From assembly GCF_000455325.1 (NCBI RefSeq), contig NZ_HG322951.1, forward strand, positions 680,351 through 744,350: a DNA stretch of 64,000 nucleotides, given 5' to 3'. This document shows positions 50,841 to 58,808 of this stretch, piece after piece. The stretch is from Mycolicibacterium septicum DSM 44393 (GTDB taxonomy: Bacteria > Actinomycetota > Actinomycetes > Mycobacteriales > Mycobacteriaceae). Position 1 is the stretch's first letter. Each line of letters begins with the position of its first letter. The position numbers and the translations under genes are program-made. Below the pieces are notes generated by a model. That model was given only the letters and a program-made list of their open reading frames with translations, had not been told where the DNA came from and ran no database searches.

Positions 50841-52287
50841 CCTCGTCACGCACCGCGGTGCGACGGGCCTTGCCTGCGTCGTCCCGCAGCGGGGTGTCGG
50901 CGAACTCCACATCGGCAGGCACCTTGTAGCCGGACAGGCGGTCACGGAGGAAGGCCTGCACCGCAGCGACATCCAGGTCCGACCCGTCTGTGGGCTGCAC
51001 CAGAGCGTGCGGCACCTGACCCAGATCCTCGTGGGGTACGCCGACGACCAGACAGGACAGCACGTCGGGATGGTCGGCCAGCGCGGCCTCGATCTCGGCC
51101 GGGTACACGTTCTTCCCGCCCACGGTGAACATGTCCACGCGCCGGTCGTTGAGATAGAAGAAGCGATCGGGTCCGTCGTCGACGTAGTAGCCCAGATCGC
51201 CCAGGGAGTCCCAGCCGTCGCGGCTCTTGGCCGTGCTGCCGACGTAGCGGTAGGTGGGCGCGCTGCCGGGGCCCGGCCGCATGTAGATCTCGCCGGTGAC
51301 GCCGGGCGGGCATTCGCGTCCGTCGTCGTCGAGCACTTTCATCTCACCGGCCACCACCACACCGACCGATCCGGGGTGGGCCAGCCACTGCTCCCCGGAG
51401 ATGAACGTCAGCGCCTGCAGTTCGGTGCCGCCGTACAGTTCCCAGACCGCCTCGGGGCCGAGCAGATCGATCCACGCCTGCTTGATCGCGGGCGGGCACG
51501 GGGCGCCCAGGTGCCAGAAGCGCCGAATGGTCGACAGGTCATAGGCGCTCGGGTCGGCCCGGTAGACCGGCAGCAGCCGCTGCATGATGGTGGGCACCGT
51601 GGTCAGGAACGTCACGCGGTGTTCGGTGACCAGACGCAGGAACTCGGCCGGGTCGAAGCGGGGCATCAGTACCAGGTGGTGCCCCTGCAGCAGGGCGATC
51701 GCGAACGTGGTGAAACCGGTGTTGTGGCTCAACGGCACCGACATCAGCGTGACGTCATCGGGTTGGGCGCCGAGCGGAACTCCGATCAGGGCAGGCACCC
51801 GGCTGTCGCCGCCCGCCTCGATCAGCTTCGGGCGTCCGGTGCTGCCACCGGAGGCCATGGACTTCCACGTCGGCGCGACCGCCTCGGGCAGCGGTGCGTC
51901 GGACAACTCGGTCGCAGGCGTGAAACCGGCTGGCAACCATGGTGTTTCACCGGCATCGCGGCCGACCACCAGGGCCCGGGGACGCAACGCCAGGATCCCG
52001 GCGAACTCGGAGTCCGGCAACCGGGGCGACAGCGGCTGCGGCACCGCGCCGAGTTTCCAGGTCGCCAAGGTGGCCTGCACCCATTCGATCGAGTTGGGCA
52101 GGCTGATGGTGACGTAATCACCTTGTCGCACACCGCGTTCAGCGTAGGCACGGGCGAGTCGATTGGTGGAGCGGTCCAGTTCGGCCCGGGTGAGCGTGAT
52201 GCCCTGGCAGGTCACCGCCGGGCGGTCGGGGTCGGCATCGGCCAGCTGGGTGATCTGGGTGGGGATCGGTGGAATGACGCCGGTCAT
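50803..52287 (-). CDS. AMP-forming acyl-CoA synthetase
   Basis: A 494-residue adenylate-forming ligase. The phosphate loop is SMASGGSTGRPKLIEAGGDS, followed by VWELYGGTELQ, then DSLGDLGYYVDDGPDRFFYLNDRRVDMF and VGGKNVYPAEIE (hinge and C-domain), with the catalytic Lys region DDAGKARRTAV near the end. The ATG at 52287 lies 1 base after the php stop and 8-9 bases after AAAGGTGG; a GTG at 52299 is possible. It is coupled to the lactonase gene. M. tuberculosis has no equivalent between Rv0228 and Rv0230c as I recall, so it is an addition to the conserved order. Substrate unknown. Confidence 0.9.
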   Translation of the reverse strand: MTGVIPPIPTQITQLADADPDRPAVTCQGITLTRAELDRSTNRLARAYAERGVRQGDYVTISLPNSIEWVQATLATWKLGAVPQPLSPRLPDSEFAGILALRPRALVVGRDAGETPWLPAGFTPATELSDAPLPEAVAPTWKSMASGGSTGRPKLIEAGGDSRVPALIGVPLGAQPDDVTLMSVPLSHNTGFTTFAIALLQGHHLVLMPRFDPAEFLRLVTEHRVTFLTTVPTIMQRLLPVYRADPSAYDLSTIRRFWHLGAPCPPAIKQAWIDLLGPEAVWELYGGTELQALTFISGEQWLAHPGSVGVVVAGEMKVLDDDGRECPPGVTGEIYMRPGPGSAPTYRYVGSTAKSRDGWDSLGDLGYYVDDGPDRFFYLNDRRVDMFTVGGKNVYPAEIEAALADHPDVLSCLVVGVPHEDLGQVPHALVQPTDGSDLDVAAVQAFLRDRLSGYKVPADVEFADTPLRDDAGKARRTAVRDEVIARLGQAPARR

Positions 52288-52288
52288 C

Positions 52289-53260
52289 TCAGTAACCACC
52301 TTTGCGGTCGAAGATCCGTCGCGGATTGTCGACCAGCATCGTGGTGATCTGGTCCTCGGTGACCCCGCGCTCCCGCAGCGCAGGCAGCACGTCGTTGTGG
52401 ATGTGCAGGTAGTGACTGTTCGGCAGGGCCTGGGCGGTCAGGTCGTCGGGAAGCGCGTCGAAGTAGCACCAGGTGTCGTGCGAGAGCACCATGTTCTCGG
52501 CGTGGCCGCGCTCGCACATGGTCGCGACGGTCGCGACCCGCTCGTCGAACGGGAGGTAGACGTCGACGCCGAAGCGGTCCATGCCGATGTAGGAGCCGCC
52601 GGCGATCAGCTCCTCGAGGTAGCCGATGTCGGTGGTGTCGCCGCAGTGGCCGATGATCACCCGGGACAGATCGACGCCCTCCTCGGCGAAGATGCGCTGC
52701 TGTTCGAGGCCGCGCCGGCTGGCCGCGTGGGTATGGGTGGAGATCGGCACCCCGGTCTGCCGGTGGGCCTGGGCCACGGCACGCAGGACCCGCTCGACGC
52801 CGGAGGTGACGCCGGGTTCGTCGGTGGCGCACTTGAGGATCGCCGCTTTGATCCCGGTGTCGGCAATGCCGTGTTCGATGTCGCGGACGAACATCTCGGT
52901 CATCGGGTCGACCTGGCCGGGAGCGGGCCCGTTGAAGTGCAGGGCCAGCGGCAGGTCGTTGTAGGTGTAGAAGCCGGTTGCGACCACGATGTTGAGGTCG
53001 GTGGCCTCGGCGATCCGGGCGATGCGCGGAATGTAGCGGCCCAGGCCGATCACCGTGAGGTCGACGATGGTGTCGACGCCGTTGGCCTTGAGTTCGGTGA
53101 GCCGCGCGATCGCATCGGTTTCCCGGCTGGCGTCGTCACCCCAGGACTCCGGATAGTTCTGGGTCAGCTCGGTCGTCATGATGAAGACGTGCTCGTGCAT
53201 GAGCGTGACGCCGAGGTCTGCGGTGTCGATGGCTCCGTGGGCGGTGTTGACTGTCGGCAC
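52289..53260 (-). CDS. php: Phosphotriesterase-like lactonase
   Basis: A 323-residue PTE/PLL TIM-barrel enzyme with all metal ligands visible: H22 and H24 (MHEHVFIM), carboxylated K143 (AAILKCATDE), H176 (STHTHAA), H205 (GHCGDTTD) and D262 (SHDTWCYF). The GTG at 53260 gives the family length (Rv0230c has 326 residues); the longer frame upstream is not conserved-like. Such enzymes hydrolyse lactones (including acyl-homoserine lactones) and, weakly, organophosphates. It is followed by the acyl-CoA ligase, which suggests that the opened acid might be activated to its CoA ester. Confidence 0.93.
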   Translation of the reverse strand: MPTVNTAHGAIDTADLGVTLMHEHVFIMTTELTQNYPESWGDDASRETDAIARLTELKANGVDTIVDLTVIGLGRYIPRIARIAEATDLNIVVATGFYTYNDLPLALHFNGPAPGQVDPMTEMFVRDIEHGIADTGIKAAILKCATDEPGVTSGVERVLRAVAQAHRQTGVPISTHTHAASRRGLEQQRIFAEEGVDLSRVIIGHCGDTTDIGYLEELIAGGSYIGMDRFGVDVYLPFDERVATVATMCERGHAENMVLSHDTWCYFDALPDDLTAQALPNSHYLHIHNDVLPALRERGVTEDQITTMLVDNPRRIFDRKGGY

Positions 53261-53279
53261 GCTGCCGATGCTAGGTCGA

Positions 53280-53711
53280 TCAGTCCGTTGTGTGCGGGGA
53301 TTCGGTCCAGTCGCGGGCGGTGGTGCCCACGCCGTCGAGTCCCCAGCTGATGATCCGGCGCGGCGCGATCCGGATGATGTCGCCGCTGAGCCCGCCGTCG
53401 GTGGTGCCCGCGCCGGACAATGCTGTTGCGGTACCGCGGATTTCGATGCCACGGGCATCCGGTGGCCGCACCGAGAGCACTGTGTCGACGATGAACGCCA
53501 CCTGGGGGTTGCGAAGTACGTTGCGCCACTTCTGCGTCGACGCCAGGGCGTGTCCGACGATGTCGATGCCGGCCCCGTCGGGACTGAGGTGGACGCCGAC
53601 GGGGCGGATCTGTGGGTCGCCGTCGCGGCCGACGGTGCTCAGTCGTCCGATCGGCTGCTCGCGCAGGTAGGCCAGTTCGGCTGCGGTGAACGTCGTGGTG
53701 CCTGCTTTCAG
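53280..53711 (-). CDS. PPOX-class flavin/F420-dependent oxidoreductase-like protein
   Basis: A split-barrel protein of about 143 residues with FTAAELAYLREQPIGRLSTV, IRPVGVHLSPDGAGI and STQKWRNVLRNPQVAFIVD, the standard pattern of small F420- or FMN-binding PPOX proteins. No ATG, GTG or TTG lies before the conserved N-terminus in frame. The only coupled start is a CTG overlapping the stop of the MarR gene (CTGA, 53711-53708), giving MKAGTTTFTAAELA. An ATG-start reading would begin only in the middle of the fold. It lies 19 bases before the php start on the same strand. Substrate unknown. Confidence 0.75.
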   Translation of the reverse strand: MKAGTTTFTAAELAYLREQPIGRLSTVGRDGDPQIRPVGVHLSPDGAGIDIVGHALASTQKWRNVLRNPQVAFIVDTVLSVRPPDARGIEIRGTATALSGAGTTDGGLSGDIIRIAPRRIISWGLDGVGTTARDWTESPHTTD

Positions 53712-54178
53712 TCGTCGTGTTGCAGGAGGTCGGTCTGCAAGTGGGTGTGTAGCCGGGTGAATACCCGCTCGATGCAGTTGAGTTCGTCGGGCTCGATCTG
53801 GTCGAAGAACAGTTCGCGCACCGACTCGCTGTGCAGTGGCACGGCGATGCGCAGCGCCTCGGCGCCGGTGGCGGTCAGCACCGCGCGGTAGCCCCTGCGG
53901 TCCTCGGGGACCGGTTCGCGCAGTACCAGACCCCGTTTGGTCATCGAGTTGATCTGATAGGTGATCCGGCTGCGGGAGAACACCATCTTCTCGGCGAGTT
54001 CACTCATCCGCAGGCGCTGATCGGTGGCGTTCGCCAACATCATCAGCAGGTGATAGTCGATCAGGGTGAGGTTCGTGGCCTCCCGGAGACGCTCGTCGAG
54101 AAGCGTTTCCAGGCGCAGGCTGGACTCGATGTAGGGCCGCCAGGCCCGCTCCTCGGCTGTGGACAGCTTGCGCGCCAT
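53708..54178 (-). CDS. MarR-family regulator
   Basis: A 156-residue winged-helix regulator: LTLIDYHLLMMLANATDQRLRMSELAEKM, VFSRSRITYQINSMTKRGLVLREPVPEDRRGYRAVL (recognition helix and wing with the Asp-Arg-Arg-Gly motif) and a terminal dimerisation helix. The ATG at 54178 follows GGAGG; a TTG at 54196 is less likely. It is divergent from the methyltransferase gene at 54300, with an AT-rich 121-base region that contains a TATAGT box (54262-54267), and it is followed directly by the PPOX gene. Confidence 0.9.
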   Translation of the reverse strand: MARKLSTAEERAWRPYIESSLRLETLLDERLREATNLTLIDYHLLMMLANATDQRLRMSELAEKMVFSRSRITYQINSMTKRGLVLREPVPEDRRGYRAVLTATGAEALRIAVPLHSESVRELFFDQIEPDELNCIERVFTRLHTHLQTDLLQHDD

Positions 54179-54299
54179 GGTCCTCCGATCGGCCAACTGG
54201 TTCGGGTTTGAACAGTGTGAAGCATCGCCTTGTCAATGGGAAAATCTCGACCTACAGTCAATATAGTACAGATTTTAACTAAATGAAGGGACGAACGCC

Positions 54300-54914
54300 A
54301 TGACTCACCGAATCGACTGGGACGACGCCTACCGGCAGCAGCAGACCCCTGCGTGGAGCATCGGTGCACCGCAGCCGGAATACGCCGCGATCATCGACGC
54401 CGACGGCGCCGTGGCGGGTGAAGTGCTCGATGCCGGCTGCGGTCACGCCGAACTCGCGCTGGCCCTGGCGGCGCGCGGCCACACCGTCGTCGGTATCGAT
54501 CTGAGCCCGACGGCGGTAGCGGCTGCGACCGCGGCCGCAGCGGAGCGCGGGCTTGCCGGTGCAACGTTCGCGGCCGCCGACATCTCGTCGCTGACCGGGT
54601 ACGACGGGCGGTTCGGCACGATCTTCGACAGCGGGCTGCTGCACGCCCTGCCGGAAGAACTGCGCGACGGCTACCTTCGCTCGATGCACCGAGCGGCCGC
54701 TCCCGGTGCGCGATTCTACATTCTGGCGTTCGGCACGGGAGCGTTCGGTGAGCACGACGGGCCGGGCCCCACCCAGTTCACCGAAGACCAATTGCGCGAA
54801 GAGGTTTCGAAGTACTGGCAGGTCGACGAAATCCGTCCGGCCCAGCTGCACGCGGTCCTGCCCGAAGGCCGCACCCAGATGCCCGGCTTCCTGGTGACTG
54901 CGACAAAGATCTAG
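54300..54914 (+). CDS. Small SAM-dependent methyltransferase (thiopurine/TehB-like)
   Basis: A 204-residue class I methyltransferase. WDDAYRQQQTPAWSIGAPQPEY at the start, motif I VLDAGCGHAELALALAARGHTVVGIDLSP and DSGLLHALPEELRDGYLRSMHRAAAPGA are visible. The N-terminus and size resemble the thiol/halide/tellurite-type methyltransferases that detoxify small nucleophiles. A GAAGGGACG ribosome-binding site precedes the ATG. It is divergent from a MarR gene, which fits control by a toxic ligand. The 3' end overlaps the GNAT gene by 4 bases. Confidence 0.9.
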   Translation: MTHRIDWDDAYRQQQTPAWSIGAPQPEYAAIIDADGAVAGEVLDAGCGHAELALALAARGHTVVGIDLSPTAVAAATAAAAERGLAGATFAAADISSLTGYDGRFGTIFDSGLLHALPEELRDGYLRSMHRAAAPGARFYILAFGTGAFGEHDGPGPTQFTEDQLREEVSKYWQVDEIRPAQLHAVLPEGRTQMPGFLVTATKI

Positions 54915-55228
54915 TTGGCGGCCTCGACCACGGCCAGCAGCTCGGGGGTGACGGGGTCGAGGATGTCGTCGAAGTCGTGGTGTTTCTGCACGTACTTGGC
55001 GACGTAGGGGCAGACCGCCACGATGCGCTTGCCGGCCGCGCGGGCATCGGTCAGCGCAGCCGACACGAGTTCGCCGGCCAGGCCTTGTCCGCCGAACTTG
55101 TCGTCGATCTCGGTGTGGTAGAAGATGCGCTGGTCGCCGGAGTCGACGTAGGCCGCGAGGCCGGCATGCTCGCTGTCGACGGTGATCTCGTAATGGCGTG
55201 CTTCGGGAATGTTGCGGACTTCAGCCAT
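54911..55228 (-). CDS. Small GNAT-fold N-acetyltransferase (YidJ/Gcn5-like)
   Basis: A 105-residue protein of the compact GNAT group: FYHTEIDDKFGGQGLAGELVSAAL is the acetyl-CoA loop (G-x-G-x-A) and VAVCPYVAKYVQKHHDF the C-terminal motif typical of these short members. The ATG at 55228 is used since the upstream residues are not family-like. It converges with the methyltransferase gene and is divergent from the MFS gene (40 bases). The substrate is unknown; many homologues have none assigned. Confidence 0.88.
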   Translation of the reverse strand: MAEVRNIPEARHYEITVDSEHAGLAAYVDSGDQRIFYHTEIDDKFGGQGLAGELVSAALTDARAAGKRIVAVCPYVAKYVQKHHDFDDILDPVTPELLAVVEAAN

Positions 55229-55268
55229 GTCCTCACTATGCCGCAGCAGCGCTGGCACGATCAGGCAG

Positions 55269-56855
55269 ATGGCCGTCACCGCAACGTCGACGTGGGCGCC
55301 GTTGGCGTCGCCGATCTACCGCGCGCTGTGGATCGCGCAGTTCGTCTCCAACCTCGGAACGTGGATGCAGACGGTGGGTGCCCAGTGGATGCTGGTCGGC
55401 GATCCGCGCGCCCCGGTACTGGTGCCCTTGGTGCAGACGGCCACGACATTGCCGGTGATGCTGCTGGCCCTGCCGTCCGGTGTGCTCGCCGATCTGGTCG
55501 ACCGGCGCAGGCTGCTGCTGGCGACCCAGGGCGCCATGGCGGCCGGAGTGGCGGCGCTCGCGACCCTGACCGGTGCCGGGCTGGCCACCCCGACGGTGCT
55601 GCTGACCCTGCTGTTCCTGATCGGCTGCGGGCAGGCCCTGACGGCCCCGGCCTGGCAGGCGATCCAGCCGGACCTCGTTCCCCGCGAACAGATTCCCGCT
55701 GCGGCCGCACTGGGCAGCATGAGCATGAACGGTGCCAGGGCGATCGGCCCGGCGATCGCCGGGGCACTCGTGTCGCTGTCCGGTCCGACCCTCGTGTTCG
55801 CGCTCAACGCGGTGTCGTTCGCCGGCATCGTCGTCGTGCTACTGCTCTGGCGCCGCCCCGCGGTGGAACAGTTGTTGCCCGCCGAGCGGCCCCTGGCGGC
55901 ACTCGGCGCGGGCGGCCGGTTCATCCGAAGGTCGCCGATCGTCAGGCGAATTCTGCTGCGGGCGGTGTTGTTCATCGCGCCGGGCAGCGCGCTGTGGGGC
56001 CTGCTCGCGGTGGTCGCCGACAGGCAGCTGGGGTTGTCGTCGTCCGGCTACGGGCTGCTGCTGGGCGCGCTCGGGGTCGGGGCCGTGCTCGGCGCCCTCG
56101 TCCTGGGCCGATTGCAGTCGGTCTTCGGCTTGAACACGTTGTTGATCGTCGCGGCCCTCGGATTCGCCGCTGCCACTGCGGTTCTGGCTCTGGTCCCCAG
56201 CTTCGGCATCGTCCTGGTGGCGCTCGTCGTCGGCGGTTCGTCGTGGCTGCTGGCACTGTCCACACTCAACGCCTCGATGCAGTTGAGCCTGCCCGCCTGG
56301 GTGCGGGCGCGCGGGCTGTCGGTGTACCAGTTGACGTTCATGGGTGGTCAGGCCATCGGCTCCCTGGTGTGGGGGCTGGTCGCCGGTGTCACCAGCACCA
56401 TCACGGCGCTGCTGATCAGCGCCGGGCTGCTGGTGTTCTGTGCGGTGTCGGCGTGGTGGTGGCCGTTGCACGCGCGCACCGGTGATCTGGACATGACCCC
56501 GTCGGCGCACTGGCCCGAACCCGCCCTGGTGTTCGAACCGGAGCCGCCCGACGGTCCGGTCCTGGTGCTGACCTCCTACCGCGTCGAACCTGACCATGAG
56601 GCCGAGTTCTTCGCCGCGATGGGCGTGTTGGGCCGGTCGAGGCAGCGCACCGGGGCCACGCAATGGCGGTTGTTCCGTGCCGTGGAGCGCGAAGGCGTGT
56701 TTGTCGAGGCCTTCGTGGTGCGGTCCTGGGATGAGCACGTGCGGCAGCACCGCACCCGTCTGACGGGTAACGACCTGGTCATCGAGCAGGCGGTTGAGCG
56801 TTGGGTCGAGGGCGAGCCTGTTTCGCACCACCTGATCGCGGTGAAGACTCCTTGA
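55269..56855 (+). CDS. MFS exporter with C-terminal monooxygenase-like (ABM-fold) domain
   Basis: A 528-residue protein. Residues 1-410 form a 12-helix MFS_3/EntS-type transporter (ALWIAQFVSNLGTWMQTVGAQWML at the start, ADLVDRRRLLL in the A-loop). Residues about 430-528 form a soluble ferredoxin-like domain: VLVLTSYRVEPDHEAEFFAAM, TGATQWRLFRAVEREGVFVEAFVVRSWDEHVRQHRTRLT, which is the dimeric ABM-like fold. This combination is known in actinobacterial exporters. Substrate is unknown; siderophore or drug export are the usual suggestions. It stands alone before the TetR-R2lox unit. Confidence 0.88.
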   Translation: MAVTATSTWAPLASPIYRALWIAQFVSNLGTWMQTVGAQWMLVGDPRAPVLVPLVQTATTLPVMLLALPSGVLADLVDRRRLLLATQGAMAAGVAALATLTGAGLATPTVLLTLLFLIGCGQALTAPAWQAIQPDLVPREQIPAAAALGSMSMNGARAIGPAIAGALVSLSGPTLVFALNAVSFAGIVVVLLLWRRPAVEQLLPAERPLAALGAGGRFIRRSPIVRRILLRAVLFIAPGSALWGLLAVVADRQLGLSSSGYGLLLGALGVGAVLGALVLGRLQSVFGLNTLLIVAALGFAAATAVLALVPSFGIVLVALVVGGSSWLLALSTLNASMQLSLPAWVRARGLSVYQLTFMGGQAIGSLVWGLVAGVTSTITALLISAGLLVFCAVSAWWWPLHARTGDLDMTPSAHWPEPALVFEPEPPDGPVLVLTSYRVEPDHEAEFFAAMGVLGRSRQRTGATQWRLFRAVEREGVFVEAFVVRSWDEHVRQHRTRLTGNDLVIEQAVERWVEGEPVSHHLIAVKTP

Positions 56856-56876
56856 CTGTGAGGCCGATCACAGTAA

Positions 56877-56893
56877 TATGACCAGTGGTCATA
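56877..56893. promoter_or_regulatory. Perfect palindrome before the TetR-R2lox operon
   Basis: TATGACC-AGT-GGTCATA (7+7 perfect) lies 17 bases before the TetR start codon. It is the classic size and position of an autoregulatory TetR operator, so the regulator at 56910 probably controls itself and the R2lox gene. Confidence 0.65.
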
Positions 56894-56909
56894 CAGGCTG
56901 GAGAGTCAG

Positions 56910-57575
56910 ATGCCGACGGTCACCTGGGCACGTTTGGATCCCGCTCGACGAGCCGCTGTGGTGGAAGCCGCGGAGGCGGAGTTCGGAGCGCACGGGTACT
57001 CGCGTGGGAGCCTCAACGTCATAGCCCGGCGCGCGGGCGTGGCGAAAGGCAGTCTGTTCCAGTACTTCGCGGACAAGCGCGACCTGTACGCCTTCATCGC
57101 GGACATCGGCAGCCAGCGCGTGCGGGTGTACATGGAGGATCGGATCCGCACCCTCGATCCGACCCGGCCGTTCTTCGATTTCCTCACCGATCTGCTCGAC
57201 GACTGGGTGGCCTACTTCGCCGACCACCCCCAGGACCGGTCGTTGCACGCCGCGGCGAGCTTCGAGGTGGACACCGACGCCCGGGTCAGCGTGCGGACCG
57301 TCATCCACCGCCACTATCTGGAGGTGCTGCGACCCCTCGTGCAGGAGGCGCAGGCCCGGGGCGATCTGCGGGCGGACGCCGACGCCGGCGCGTTGCTGTC
57401 GCTGCTGCTGATGATCTTTCCGCATCTGGCCCTCGCGCCGTATGTGCGTGGGATGGACCCGATCCTGGGCCTGGACGAGCCCAGCCCCGAGCAGCCGACA
57501 CTTGCCGTGCGCAGGCTCGTCGCAGTGTTGGCGGCCGCGTTCTCACCGGCCACCGAAGCAGCCCACCAGACCTGA
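56910..57575 (+). CDS. TetR-family regulator of the R2lox gene (Rv0232-like)
   Basis: A 221-residue regulator: [45 protein letters not shown] is the HTH (about residues 15-60), with the GSLFQYF variant. It starts just after the palindrome at 56877-56893. The R2lox gene follows after 14 bases with its own GAGGAGG ribosome-binding site. Order and size match Rv0232-Rv0233 of M. tuberculosis. The C-terminal ligand domain suggests a lipophilic effector, in keeping with the fatty acid found in R2lox crystal structures. Confidence 0.9.
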   Translation: MPTVTWARLDPARRAAVVEAAEAEFGAHGYSRGSLNVIARRAGVAKGSLFQYFADKRDLYAFIADIGSQRVRVYMEDRIRTLDPTRPFFDFLTDLLDDWVAYFADHPQDRSLHAAASFEVDTDARVSVRTVIHRHYLEVLRPLVQEAQARGDLRADADAGALLSLLLMIFPHLALAPYVRGMDPILGLDEPSPEQPTLAVRRLVAVLAAAFSPATEAAHQT

Positions 57576-57589
57576 GGAGGTCAATTCCC

Positions 57590-58531
57590 ATGTCACACAC
57601 AAAGTTCGGTTCGCTCGCCAAGGGCGGTCTCAATTGGGACAGTGTGCCGTTGCGGTTGTTCGCCGGGGGGAATGCGAAGTTCTGGAATCCGGCCGATATC
57701 GACTTCTCCCGCGACCGGGCGGACTGGGAGGCGTTGACGGACCGGGAGCGCGAATATGCCACCCGGCTGTGCGCGGAGTTCATCGCGGGTGAGGAGGCCG
57801 TCACCAAGGACATCCAGCCGTTCATGAGTGCGATGCGGTCCGAGGGGCGCCTGGGCGACGAGATGTATCTGACGCAGTTCGCCTTCGAGGAAGCCAAACA
57901 CACGCAGGTGTTCCGCATGTGGCTCGACGCCGTCGGGATCACCGACGATCTGCACAACTACTTCGACGAGCTCCCGGCCTACCGGCAGGTGTTCTACGAG
58001 GAGCTGCCGGAGTCGCTCGATGCCTTGTACACAGACCCGTCTCCCGCAGCCCAGGTCCGGGCGTCCGTGACCTACAACCACATCGTCGAGGGAATGCTGG
58101 CGCTCACGGGATACTATGCCTGGCACAAGATTTGCGTCGACCGAGGGATCCTGCCCGGGATGCAGGAGCTGGTCCAACGGATCGGGGACGACGAGCGTCG
58201 CCACATGGCGTGGGGCACCTTCACGTGTCGGCGTCACGTTGCCGCGGACGATGCCAACTGGGCGGTCTTCGAGGACCGGATGAACGAACTCATCCCGCTG
58301 GCGCTGCGACTCACCGAGGAGGGTTTCGCCCTCTACGCGCCGGACATCCCGTTCGGCCTGCAGCAGGACGAGTTCATGCAGTACTCCGCAGACAAGGGCA
58401 TGCGCCGATTCGGCACCATCAGCAGTGCCAGGGGCCGCCGGCTCGAGGAGATCGACCTCGACTATTCACCGCTGACGTTGGAGGACACGTTCGCCGACGA
58501 GGATGCACGGGCACTGGCGGCCACCGCGTAG
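57590..58531 (+). CDS. R2-like ligand-binding oxidase (R2lox, Mn/Fe)
   Basis: A 313-residue ferritin-like oxidase. All functional residues of M. tuberculosis R2lox (Rv0233) are at identical positions: metal ligands E68, E101, H104, E167, E202 and H205, and the pair V71 and Y162 that forms the ether cross-link. It is therefore not a ribonucleotide-reductase R2 subunit (no radical Tyr in the normal place), despite the old name nrdB. R2lox assembles a heterodinuclear Mn/Fe site and binds a long-chain fatty acid; its natural reaction is unknown. It is co-transcribed with the TetR gene. A hairpin at 58583-58602 ends the unit. Confidence 0.95.
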   Translation: MSHTKFGSLAKGGLNWDSVPLRLFAGGNAKFWNPADIDFSRDRADWEALTDREREYATRLCAEFIAGEEAVTKDIQPFMSAMRSEGRLGDEMYLTQFAFEEAKHTQVFRMWLDAVGITDDLHNYFDELPAYRQVFYEELPESLDALYTDPSPAAQVRASVTYNHIVEGMLALTGYYAWHKICVDRGILPGMQELVQRIGDDERRHMAWGTFTCRRHVAADDANWAVFEDRMNELIPLALRLTEEGFALYAPDIPFGLQQDEFMQYSADKGMRRFGTISSARGRRLEEIDLDYSPLTLEDTFADEDARALAATA

Positions 58532-58582
58532 GCCCCGAGCGTGCGGTGTCGGCGAACCCCTCCGTCGCCGACACCGCAGCCG

Positions 58583-58602
58583 CGCGCACTGGATAGTGCG
58601 CG
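58583..58602. terminator. Hairpin after the R2lox gene
   Basis: CGCGCACT-GGAT-AGTGCGCG forms a stem of eight pairs with a tight 4-base loop, 52 bases past the R2lox stop. It could also serve the convergent aftD gene (stop at 58809). There is no T tract. The remaining sequence up to 58808 shows no gene. Confidence 0.55.
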
Positions 58603-58808
58603 GCCGCGCGAACACAGCTAAGCCTGTTGGCCAGGCTGTCAACTGACTGCGTAGTTACTGCACCCAGTCGTACCCAATCCAGGTCGGCAACCTGCCATCC
58701 CCCGCACAGCAAAGCGATTTCCGGGACTGCGCAACGCGTGCCGGTACCGTAAGTACTGGATACCCACGTTGTCAACAGCTCCGCCGAATGATTCGGCACA
58801 ACCCCAGT

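Noticed and set aside
57590..58531. R2lox as ribonucleotide reductase beta subunit (nrdB)
   Set aside because: The Val71/Tyr162 pair and the ligand set are those of R2lox, not of a radical-generating R2.
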